Assembly: GCA_905205065.1 (NCBI GenBank)
Contig: CAJLCI010000005.1
Coordinates: forward strand, 34,886-98,885
Direction: 5' to 3'
Source: an uncultured Eubacteriales bacterium
GTDB lineage: Bacteria; Bacillota; Clostridia; Oscillospirales; CAG-272
DNA length: 64,000 nucleotides
Shown here in pieces: positions 1-8,274 of the stretch. Positions within the stretch are counted from its first letter, which is position 1, and each line of letters opens with the position of its first letter. Position numbers and translations under genes: made by a program. Below the pieces are notes generated by a model that made no database searches, had not been told where the DNA came from, and saw nothing but the letters and a program-made list of their open reading frames with translations.

Positions 1-338
1 AAATCAAAATATTCAAGAAAAGTAAATACTGCCATAGGCATAGTACTCCAGTAGTTTGGATATCCGAGATAAATAACGTCATATTCTCCCAGATTTTTAG
101 GGTAATGCTTTAAACTCGGACGGACGTTATTCTGTTGATCATACTGTGCTTGAGCAATGCATTCATTGTAAATTTTCGAATATGGAGTTTGCTGTTCGAT
201 TTTAAAGGTGTCGGCACCTGTAAGCTCGGCTATAATTCCGGCCGCCATTTCTGTATTTCCGAGCTTCAAGGTCTTAATCAAGCCGTTTACATAGTTTTCA
301 CCCGCGCGCGAATAAAACGCTATTAGTTTTTTTGTCAT
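1..338 (-). CDS. Flavodoxin family protein, N-terminal part (cut by window edge)
   Basis: On the minus strand an open frame begins MTKKLIAFYSRAGENYVNG and continues to the window edge without a stop (about 112 residues seen). The opening KLIAFYSRAGEN resembles the phosphate-binding loop of flavodoxin-like proteins. The later stretch YDVIYLGYPNYWSTMP fits the flavin-contacting region of the flavodoxin_4 type. It would be a cytoplasmic FMN-dependent electron carrier or NAD(P)H-quinone-type reductase; the substrate is not visible. The start is supported by GAAAGGAG just upstream (about 343-353). It is divergent from the LysR gene at 577, a common regulator-target pairing. The C-terminal part lies outside the window. 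Confidence 0.8.
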   Translation of the reverse strand, partial: MTKKLIAFYSRAGENYVNGLIKTLKLGNTEMAAGIIAELTGADTFKIEQQTPYSKIYNECIAQAQYDQQNNVRPSLKHYPKNLGEYDVIYLGYPNYWSTMPMAVFTFLEYFD

Positions 339-427
339 ATAAATTCTCCTTTCTTTTTAGTTATAACAACTTTTTCGGTCGGTTTGCAATTATTTGTACT
401 CCTGTATTATTTTCATTCCTGTATTTC

Positions 428-441
428 AAATCCGAGGATTT
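428..441. promoter_or_regulatory. Inverted repeat between divergent flavodoxin and LysR genes
   Basis: The sequence AAATCC-GA-GGATTT is an inverted repeat with perfect 6-bp arms. It sits in the divergent intergenic region, about 70 bp upstream of the LysR-gene -35 box and 90 bp from the flavodoxin start. LysR-type regulators usually bind short interrupted dyads in such positions. Assignment as the LysR site is inference. Confidence 0.4.
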
Positions 442-508
442 CCGACAGTGAAGTAAAAATTACGCAACCGCAAAGTAAGCCTTTATGCTTATTATATCAT
501 GTGTTCCC

Positions 509-537
509 TTGACATGGAATCTCCGATATGTTATTAT
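509..537 (+). promoter_or_regulatory. Sigma-A type promoter of the LysR gene
   Basis: TTGACA at 509-514 and TATTAT at 532-537 are separated by exactly 17 bp, and TG at 529-530 gives an extended -10. Transcription would start near 544. The open frame formally begins at 499, inside the promoter, so the protein must start downstream (565 or 577). Confidence 0.75.
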
Positions 538-576
538 AGTATTAACTTTAAGTTTATAGAGATTATGAGGCAATAT

Positions 577-1479
577 ATGTATAATCCTGCTCTTGATACG
601 TTTATATGCGTAGCTGACTGCGGAAGTTTTACTAAAGCGTCAGAACGTCTTTACATTTCACCGACCGCTGTTATGAAGCAGATTAACTCGCTTGAAAGTC
701 ATCTGAATTTGAAATTGTTAGAGAGAAAATCGTCAGGAGTTTATCTGACATCTGCCGGAGAAATAATTTACAGGGATGCAAAGTTCATAATAAATTATTC
801 AAAAAAATCAGTTGATGAAGCAATTAGTTTAGTTCACAGCAATGATACAACATTTTGCGTTGGCACATCATTACTGAATCCCGCAAAACCATTTATGGAT
901 TTATGGTATCGAGTAAATCAAAGCTTTCCTGATTACAAGCTTCACCTTGTTCCTTTTGAGGATAATCATGAAGGTATTTTATCGGAGATAAAAAAGCTGG
1001 GAAAAAAGTTCGATTTTCTTATTGGTGTTTGCGACTCCAAATCGTGGCTTTCACTGTGTAAGTTTTTACAGCTTGGTACTTATAAAAAGATGATAGCGGT
1101 ATCAAGAGAACACCGTCTCGCGTCTAAAAGTATTATTGATTTAGAGGACCTGTATGGAGAAACTTTAATGATGGTTTGTCGCGGAGATTCCGGCGTAAAC
1201 GATTTTATTCGCAATGATCTTGAAAAGAATTACCCCAGAATTAATATAGAAGATACTCCGCAGTTTTATGATTTGTCTGTCTTTAACCGCTGCGCGGAAA
1301 CAGGAAATGTTTTGCTCACAATCGAGTGTTGGCAGGAGGTTCACCCTGGCCTTGTTTCTATTCCCGTAAAATGGGATTACAGTATACCGTACGGTTTGCT
1401 TTACAGCAATGATGCGCCGGACGATGTGCTTCGCTTTGTAAGTGAAACAGAAAAATTGGTATGTAAAATTAATATATAA
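577..1479 (+). CDS. LysR family transcriptional regulator
   Basis: A 300-residue protein of normal LysR length. Residues 1-60 (from MYNPALDTFICVADCGSFTKA) form the winged helix-turn-helix, with the usual GSFTKASERLYISPTAVMKQI recognition region and LTSAGE at its end. The rest matches the periplasmic-binding-protein-like effector domain. I place the start at ATG 577, which has TGAGG six bases upstream; ATG 565 is possible, and the frame start at 499 is excluded by the promoter. It lies divergent from a flavodoxin-like gene and probably controls it in response to a small ligand that I cannot identify. An intrinsic terminator follows at 1529. Confidence 0.88.
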   Translation: MYNPALDTFICVADCGSFTKASERLYISPTAVMKQINSLESHLNLKLLERKSSGVYLTSAGEIIYRDAKFIINYSKKSVDEAISLVHSNDTTFCVGTSLLNPAKPFMDLWYRVNQSFPDYKLHLVPFEDNHEGILSEIKKLGKKFDFLIGVCDSKSWLSLCKFLQLGTYKKMIAVSREHRLASKSIIDLEDLYGETLMMVCRGDSGVNDFIRNDLEKNYPRINIEDTPQFYDLSVFNRCAETGNVLLTIECWQEVHPGLVSIPVKWDYSIPYGLLYSNDAPDDVLRFVSETEKLVCKINI

Positions 1480-1528
1480 ATTCATTTCTTTTTTTGTTAA
1501 ATTTTAATTTATACTATAATTCAACTTT

Positions 1529-1577
1529 AACAGATTGTTTTACTGTAAAAACAGTAATTGCAATCTGTTTTATTTTT
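1529..1577 (+). terminator. Intrinsic terminator after the LysR gene
   Basis: AACAGATTG (1529-1537) pairs with CAATCTGTT (1561-1569), and an inner TACTGT/ACAGTA stem extends the hairpin. A T-rich tail (TTATTTTTT) follows. It closes the LysR transcript 50 bp after the stop codon. Confidence 0.75.
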
Positions 1578-1814
1578 TCTGACACTTTATCTGAACAAAT
1601 CTAAAAAAATATTTTTTGCTGTTTACAAAATTAAAAAAAAATCATCTTTAATATATAGAACGAATTCAAAAAAAAACGATTACAGAAATAAAAAAAGATT
1701 TTGTAAGGAAACCTTTTGAATAGCGTTCTCAGAAATAAAGGTCTGCAGAAAAAACGCTTTATAAGCGGAATATAAAAAAGACCTGACTTATTAAAGAAAG
1801 GAATAGTATTAAAA
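1578..1814 (+). other. AT-rich leader upstream of the RHS gene
   Basis: A very AT-rich 237-bp stretch without a gene. A weak promoter-like TTTACA at 1622 is followed by TAATAT at 1649, but the spacing (21 bp) is poor. AAAGGA at 1797-1802 lies 12 bp before the RHS start codon and is the probable ribosome binding site. I see no other structure. Confidence 0.35.
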
Positions 1815-4800
1815 ATGGAAGAAAAAATAAAAGACGGTGATATTGATATACAGCTGTCAGAGAAAAAAGAAGTATATCAAGTTAAAGAGAAGAAAAATAT
1901 GCGCGAGAAAAACCGAAAGATATATCGGATGAGCGACGGAAGCGAGCGCGCTGTATTTTACGCCGCCTCTGTGCATGAATTGAATGAAGAAAACGGAAGC
2001 TATGAAGAGCCGGAGAATTCTATTACTGAAGAATCGGGCGGAGAATATGCGCACGGAGAAAACCGATTGTTTAAAGTTGATTTTAACTGCGCAAAGGATA
2101 ACGGCGAGCTTTTTGAAGTTGAAAGCCGGGGACATAAAATTGCAGTGTCATCTGTCAGACCGAAATCTAAAAAATCAAATGATGTATACGGAGCGGCGGG
2201 ACACCTTCTCAGAAGGATAAATCCCGGAAAGAAACCTCAGGATACGGTTTCTTTCGAAGGACGGCATAAAGGCGAGACATATGAATACTATATGGAAAAC
2301 AGCCGGCTTAAAGAAAACATCATAATCACTGAAAAGTCAGAGTCATACAGATATTCGTTTAATCTAAAAATGGATAATCTGAATTATGAATACGTTGAAA
2401 AAGACAAACGTATATACTTCAAGGACACAGAAACAAACGAACTTATATTTACAATACCGGCGCCGTATATGTATGACGCCGTGGGCGCTGAATCAGAAAA
2501 TGTATGTTATGAAATAAAAACCGGTGAAAACGGAGAAATCCGTCTGTCGGTAATAGCGGACTGCGGCTGGATAAACTCTGAAGAACGTGTATTTCCGGTT
2601 ACGGTAGATCCCCAGATTGATGTAAATCAGGAAGAAAATATTGTGCTGTATCCGTGGAAAGATGGTACCGTTGGTTCAAGCGGAACATGTCATGTAGGAT
2701 TTGATGGTGATACAGTCCAAAGAACGTATATAGTAATAAACAAGCCTGAGCTTTCCGGAAATCCGCGGATAAAGAAAGTATGGATGAAGCTTTACGGTTA
2801 TACTTTCTTTACCGGAAATACAAAGCCGCTTGTAGCGCTTTACAGAGTAACCGATAGCCTTACTGTTGGGCAATGCACACCTGAAAACAGTACGGATATG
2901 ATTGACTATTCTCATATCGGCGGCGATATGGAAGATGGAAAATATGTATATACGTTTGATATAACTTCGGTGTATGATATTTTTGAAAAAGAAGACATTT
3001 CTCAGATTACTCTTGTACTTAAGCTGATTGATGAAGATATTACCGATTTGTATGATTCGTATGTTTACTTGAGAAGAACCGGACACATTCCCGAGCTGAT
3101 AGTCGATTATGAGAAAAACGATGTTTTTTCAGGTTCACACGACAGCGACAGCTTTCAGATCGGAAGTATCGGAAGAGAAAATATTGATTTGCTTTGCGGA
3201 AACGCAACGCTTACATTAAATGATTTTGTATGGGCCGGAAATAGAATGCCGGTTACACTGCGTCATATGTATAACAGCGTATATGCAGAATATGATTATA
3301 CGGCAAACAGCGCCGCGGATATAGAGGAAGCGGATTACAGCCAGATGAAACTGGGAAAGGGCTGGAAGCTGAATATAATGCAAAGTGTAATTGAATCGGT
3401 ATTCCAGCTTGACGGAACAACGTATGACGGCTACATATTTTTAGACGAATACGGAAAGAAGACGTATCTTGTTGAGAGAAGCGAGGACCGCTGCGAAGGA
3501 AACTGTGAGAACGGCGAATATACATACGAAGATTACAACAAAAGCGGAATACTGTATGAGCCGACGTGCCGCAATCTTCTGCTCGGAACAGACATATACA
3601 AGTTCGATACGTCCGGCAGGTTAATATCAATAACCGACTCGTACGGAAACGTGATGAGTATAACATATACGCTTGGGAAAATCACATCGGTGACTGACGG
3701 AGCAGGACGGGAATTTGAATTTACATACTCCGGCGATTATCTGAGCATGATAACGGCTCCGGACGGGAGCAGTATAAGCTATACATATCTTACCGGTCTT
3801 CTTATCAGGATAAACTATGCTGACGGAAATTGTCTGAGACTTGCATATGATTTTGACTCTCTGATCGGAAGTCTTGCCGTGGCGGATAAGAACGGCCGTG
3901 TTATTGAGAACTGTACAAATGTTTATACAGGAAAAAATATCACAGAGGTCAGAAGCTACGGATCCGACGGAAATGAATTGAAGCTCGGAAAGGTAAAAAA
4001 ATATGTCAGATCCTTTGCGTCGAACACAGTGACTGTAACGGAAAGATATCCGGCGGACGCGGATTTGTGCGAGACAGAGGATATCGTCAGTACGACAGTA
4101 TATAAATATGACGGAGACGGAAATCAAATCAGCAACTACAAAAAAGAATCGGAATGGAGCTGTAATAATTATCTAAGCGGACATGACTTTGAAAACCTGG
4201 ACGCGTGGACTGCGGAAGCTGTAAACACGGTAGACACTATTCTTATACAATCCAGGGAAACTGACAACGCCAAATACGGAGATTATGTTCTTCGCATGCA
4301 GACATTGGACAAAAACGCTACGGCAAACGGGGTATATCAGACAGTGACGCTGCTGGCAGGAACTTATACGGCTTCGGCATATCTTCGCCTGATGAATATA
4401 TCGGGAAATCCAAGTATGTATATACGCGTAACTTCATCCGACGGCACAACGCTCGCGGAAAGTGAACATTTGGATAAGAAATACTCGGATTATATACGCG
4501 TCTCGGAAGTATTTACACTTACACAAAGCACAAGTGTAACAGTGCATATACTTATGGATGGAAGAGGAATCGCGTATGCAGACGCTGTACAGCTTGAAAA
4601 AGGAGGATGTGCCGGAGAATACAGCCTCATAGAAAACGGCGGATTTGAAAATGCAGCCACAGGATGGATAAGAACATCAGCGTTCAGGACTAACGCAGGA
4701 ACCGGAATTGAACAGTCGTTTTCATTAAAGGGAGAAGTCGATACAGGCACGTCGGCGTATATATCTCAGTATATACCGGCTAAGAAGTCACGCGGAACTA

Positions 4801-7718
4801 AGGAAAGCTTTACGCTGTCAGGCTGGGCTAAGGGATACGGACTTACCAATTTGGAGCGCAGCGACTGCTATACACCGTCGTTTCGGCTTCGTGCTGAAAT
4901 AAAGTACAACGATACGGAATATAACGAGACGGGGACCGAGACATATACAGCTGATTTTTCTCCTCAGACAGAAGAATGGCAGTTTGCTTCGCTGCAGTTC
5001 AGTAAGGAAAAGTACTGTAAAATTGAATATATCTGTGTATACTGTGATTACGGATATAATAACGGGGAAATATACTTTGATGAAATTAAACTTGTCAGAG
5101 ACAGTATAGAAACCGGACTGGGAGAAGATGATTTCAAAAAAGATACTGAGGAAAATACAGATTCCGAAACCGTGGAAGAATCGGAAGAAAACGAAACAAA
5201 TGCCGAAATTTTTGAAGAGGTCCGCGATATATACGGAAATGTAATAACCGAAACAGACTTCAGAGAAGGCGAATTCGGAACTCTTTACAGTTCTTCCATA
5301 TACGGCAACAACGGAAACGACCATGTAGGAAGCAGAGATACAAGAGGAAATACAACAAACTATAGCGTTGACGCGGATACATCCAAGACCGAAAAAATAA
5401 CTGACAGAATGGGAAATATTACGGAATACGAATACGATGTATCCGGAAATATAATAAAGGCTGTAAAGAAAAATTCGAACAATGCCGAGCTTTCAAACAT
5501 ATCCTATTCGTACAACGAAGTGAACAAGCCTACCGGAATAACGCGCGGAGACGGAATGAAATACGCGGTGGAATATGACGCGTTCAAAAATTTGAAGTCA
5601 ATAGGTATTAACGGCAAAACAGAGAAGCTTATCACTTATGCATACAAATCAGGTTCCGGAAGGGTTAAGTCCGCGGTGTATGCAAATGGTGATGTTATGA
5701 AGCTCACATACAATAAGCTGGGACAGGTTACTTTTGAAAAATGGTATTCAAGTGACAATTCAATAGTTCCGACAGCGTCGTATGAATATGTATATAACTC
5801 AGATGGAAAGTTGATTTCAACTATTGACTTTAAAGCCCTGAAAGAGTATACTTATACATATGATATGGGCAATCTTTCCAAGTATACAGAAAAAAGCTTC
5901 GTTCTTGACGGAAATGTAATAAAATCTCGGACTGTGGATTTTTCAATTGTATATGAATATGAGGACGGAAAGCTTGTCCGTACAAACTATATTTCTTCTG
6001 ACGGAAGCGCAAGAACAGTAAGTACAGAATATCCTGAAAAAGAAAACAGACTTGTCAGGTTTGAAGCCGGAGGAAAAACCGTTACAAGCCGCAGCAAGAC
6101 AGACGGTTTCGGACGCAAGATGTTTGACGAGCTTCAGCTCGGAACAGGATTCGTATCAAGACAGTTCAGCTACTACGGCGGACAGGTAACCGAAGAACAT
6201 TCGGAAAACGAGAAGCTGAAGTCAAGCCCGACAACGGCGCTTGTGAGTCAGATAGTATATACTGACGGAAGGACTATCAGCTATGAATATGACGCGGAGG
6301 AACGGATTACAAAAATTACGGATACCGAAAACGGAGTAACCGAGTATACATATGACGCTTTGGGACAGCTTCTTACAGAGACGAAAAATGGAACTGCCGT
6401 AAATACAATGACATATGATGAGTACGGAAATATTCTCACAAAGAATGACATTGTATATACATACGGAAACGGAGTATGGAGAGATTTGCTTACCGGATAC
6501 TGCGGTAAGACAATAACTTATGACGCGCAGGGAAATCCGCTTATGTATCTTGGAGAATCTCTGAGCTGGAGCAAGGGAAGACAGCTGAAGGCGTTCGGAA
6601 ATAACTCGTATACCTATAACGCAAGCGGGGTCCGGACATCTAAGACTGTAGGACTGACAAAACACAATTATACCCTTGACGGAACTAAAATTCTGAAGGA
6701 AGCATGGGGAAATAATACGATAATTCCGCTGTACAGCAATGAGACAGATATATGCGGAATTATATACAACAGCGAACCGTTTTACTTTATTAAAAATCTT
6801 CAGGGAGACATTTTATCGGTAACTGATAAGAACGGAACTGCCGTTGCCGGGTATTCATATGACGCGTGGGGCGTTTGTACAATAGTCAGCGATTTGTCGA
6901 ACTGTAATATTGCAGAAGTTAATCCGTTCAGATACCGCGGTTATTATTACGACTCTGAAACTAAGCTGTATTATCTTCAGAGCAGGTACTATGATCCCGC
7001 TGTCGGTAGATTTATTAATGCGGACTATATGTTCTTTTGGGATATTGATAAATCATCTTTTGCAACTAATCAATTTCATTATTGTCATAACGATCCTATA
7101 AATAATATAGATCATAACGGAAGAATCATTGAAAAGATTATTGCCAGAGCAGTAGTCGGAGCTTTGTACGGGGCTCTTATGCAGTATATTACTGATGTTT
7201 TAGAAAACTTATCAAATTGTATTATAAAATGTGAAAGAATTACATCAAATATTTGGTATCCATGCAGTGGAATTGCTCAATATCTACTTTCTATGGGTGA
7301 TTCAGCTTTAGATGCTACTTTATATTTAGGTCGTGTTGCGGATATAATAAAAACAGTGCTTGCTACGTTTATTGAGCATGTTATAATTTTTGTGGAGAGA
7401 AGAGAGATAAATTGGGGCAAACTTGTTAAAGATTTAATTTGGGGGTTCTTACTTGGTGAAATAACCGATAAAATATGTCAAAGATTTTCCCCTAAAAAAA
7501 CAAAGGAATTATATAGATACATACGAAACACATATAATGTTAAAGGAACAAGAAACTACGAAAAATATTGGGAACTATTTTGTGAATGTATTGAGTGGAA
7601 TGGATTTATGATTTCTTCTGTTATAGATTCTATAAAATCCGGCTGTGAAGCCTTAATCGATTTTATTGAAGGAATTTGTCGGGAAGCATTTATATCTGCT
7701 TTTGAAAGCGTTTCTTAA
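1815..7718 (+). CDS. Giant RHS/YD-repeat polymorphic toxin with C-terminal tip
   Basis: A 1,967-residue protein. Residues about 25-260 (YRMSDGSERAVFYAASVHE..., ending FPVTVDPQID) match the N-terminal region of Clostridial DNRLRE/RHS proteins. Residues about 260-430 look like a DNRLRE jelly-roll. Two carbohydrate-binding-like beta modules lie at about 790-1100 and a Glu-rich linker at about 1110-1145. YD repeats then run to the RHS core near residue 1710 (RYRGYYYDSETKLYYLQSR, then YYDPAVGRFINADY). After the core (about residue 1760 on) the tip is AT-rich, rich in hydrophobic helices, and unlike any toxin I recognise. RHS shells encapsulate a C-terminal toxin used in competition between bacteria. 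There is no evident N-terminal signal peptide, so the export route is unclear. Residues 1327-1722 are encoded in a block duplicated at 8335-9522. The next gene is the likely immunity partner. Confidence 0.9.
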   Translation: MEEKIKDGDIDIQLSEKKEVYQVKEKKNMREKNRKIYRMSDGSERAVFYAASVHELNEENGSYEEPENSITEESGGEYAHGENRLFKVDFNCAKDNGELFEVESRGHKIAVSSVRPKSKKSNDVYGAAGHLLRRINPGKKPQDTVSFEGRHKGETYEYYMENSRLKENIIITEKSESYRYSFNLKMDNLNYEYVEKDKRIYFKDTETNELIFTIPAPYMYDAVGAESENVCYEIKTGENGEIRLSVIADCGWINSEERVFPVTVDPQIDVNQEENIVLYPWKDGTVGSSGTCHVGFDGDTVQRTYIVINKPELSGNPRIKKVWMKLYGYTFFTGNTKPLVALYRVTDSLTVGQCTPENSTDMIDYSHIGGDMEDGKYVYTFDITSVYDIFEKEDISQITLVLKLIDEDITDLYDSYVYLRRTGHIPELIVDYEKNDVFSGSHDSDSFQIGSIGRENIDLLCGNATLTLNDFVWAGNRMPVTLRHMYNSVYAEYDYTANSAADIEEADYSQMKLGKGWKLNIMQSVIESVFQLDGTTYDGYIFLDEYGKKTYLVERSEDRCEGNCENGEYTYEDYNKSGILYEPTCRNLLLGTDIYKFDTSGRLISITDSYGNVMSITYTLGKITSVTDGAGREFEFTYSGDYLSMITAPDGSSISYTYLTGLLIRINYADGNCLRLAYDFDSLIGSLAVADKNGRVIENCTNVYTGKNITEVRSYGSDGNELKLGKVKKYVRSFASNTVTVTERYPADADLCETEDIVSTTVYKYDGDGNQISNYKKESEWSCNNYLSGHDFENLDAWTAEAVNTVDTILIQSRETDNAKYGDYVLRMQTLDKNATANGVYQTVTLLAGTYTASAYLRLMNISGNPSMYIRVTSSDGTTLAESEHLDKKYSDYIRVSEVFTLTQSTSVTVHILMDGRGIAYADAVQLEKGGCAGEYSLIENGGFENAATGWIRTSAFRTNAGTGIEQSFSLKGEVDTGTSAYISQYIPAKKSRGTKESFTLSGWAKGYGLTNLERSDCYTPSFRLRAEIKYNDTEYNETGTETYTADFSPQTEEWQFASLQFSKEKYCKIEYICVYCDYGYNNGEIYFDEIKLVRDSIETGLGEDDFKKDTEENTDSETVEESEENETNAEIFEEVRDIYGNVITETDFREGEFGTLYSSSIYGNNGNDHVGSRDTRGNTTNYSVDADTSKTEKITDRMGNITEYEYDVSGNIIKAVKKNSNNAELSNISYSYNEVNKPTGITRGDGMKYAVEYDAFKNLKSIGINGKTEKLITYAYKSGSGRVKSAVYANGDVMKLTYNKLGQVTFEKWYSSDNSIVPTASYEYVYNSDGKLISTIDFKALKEYTYTYDMGNLSKYTEKSFVLDGNVIKSRTVDFSIVYEYEDGKLVRTNYISSDGSARTVSTEYPEKENRLVRFEAGGKTVTSRSKTDGFGRKMFDELQLGTGFVSRQFSYYGGQVTEEHSENEKLKSSPTTALVSQIVYTDGRTISYEYDAEERITKITDTENGVTEYTYDALGQLLTETKNGTAVNTMTYDEYGNILTKNDIVYTYGNGVWRDLLTGYCGKTITYDAQGNPLMYLGESLSWSKGRQLKAFGNNSYTYNASGVRTSKTVGLTKHNYTLDGTKILKEAWGNNTIIPLYSNETDICGIIYNSEPFYFIKNLQGDILSVTDKNGTAVAGYSYDAWGVCTIVSDLSNCNIAEVNPFRYRGYYYDSETKLYYLQSRYYDPAVGRFINADYMFFWDIDKSSFATNQFHYCHNDPINNIDHNGRIIEKIIARAVVGALYGALMQYITDVLENLSNCIIKCERITSNIWYPCSGIAQYLLSMGDSALDATLYLGRVADIIKTVLATFIEHVIIFVERREINWGKLVKDLIWGFLLGEITDKICQRFSPKKTKELYRYIRNTYNVKGTRNYEKYWELFCECIEWNGFMISSVIDSIKSGCEALIDFIEGICREAFISAFESVS
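5793..6980 (+). repeat. 1,188-bp direct repeat, copy 1 (inside main RHS gene)
   Basis: This block matches 8335-9522 at a constant offset of 2,542 bp. I found no difference in the stretches compared, and the translated blocks read identically. It ends inside the RHS core at ...KLYYLQ, exactly where the two proteins diverge into different tips. Both copies are in the same codon phase, so exchange between them keeps the frame. Confidence 0.92.
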
Positions 7719-7726
7719 GGGGTTAT

Positions 7727-8215
7727 ATGATGGATAATACTTATTATGTAGAAGTTTTAAAAAATATAAGATCATTCTTTATAAGTCAAACGGATGATAT
7801 TTTTGGGATGCTACTTTTTGTTTTAATATTAATATTATTAATATTGATATTCTCAAAAAAAATCAAAGATAAAAAGTATGTAATTGCTTTTATAATAATG
7901 ACTATTATATTGCCTGTTATTACTTTTGCCATATATAGATATAATATAAATAGTATGAACTATGATATAAAAAATGAAACTTTTGATAGTTATAATGGGG
8001 AAGTCTATATTAGGTTTTATAAATCAAGACATGGAAGTTATGAAAATACAGGGAAAATATTGGGGACTGATCTAATAATAGTAGATTTAAATAATAAGTA
8101 TGGAACATATCCCAATTACACATCTATTACTTATGGTAGGTATAGTGGAACAATAATATATGGAAGAAATAGTAAGAACGTAGTCTACTGGAACCTTGTT
8201 AGATTAGATTGTTAG
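7727..8215 (+). CDS. Candidate immunity protein for the first RHS tip (two membrane helices)
   Basis: A 162-residue protein starting 8 bp after the RHS stop, with a GGGG-containing ribosome binding site (AAGGGGTTAT). Two hydrophobic helices are visible, near residues 27-43 (MLLFVLILILLILIFS) and 52-69. A soluble C-terminal half, rich in Tyr and beta-type residues, follows. The tight spacing behind the toxin tip, the AT-rich composition like the tip, and the terminator that follows are the basis for calling it an immunity gene. The family is not recognised. A membrane immunity protein would suit a toxin acting at or outside the membrane, but that is inference. Confidence 0.65.
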   Translation: MMDNTYYVEVLKNIRSFFISQTDDIFGMLLFVLILILLILIFSKKIKDKKYVIAFIIMTIILPVITFAIYRYNINSMNYDIKNETFDSYNGEVYIRFYKSRHGSYENTGKILGTDLIIVDLNNKYGTYPNYTSITYGRYSGTIIYGRNSKNVVYWNLVRLDC

Positions 8216-8274
8216 TTAAATTCATTAATGTGTTTATTTGCTAAATATAAATGTAAAATTTAAGGCAATAGCTT

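Noticed and set aside
499..576. Upstream start of the LysR gene
   Set aside because: The promoter (509-537) lies inside this extension, so those codons would not be transcribed; ATG 577 has a ribosome binding site.
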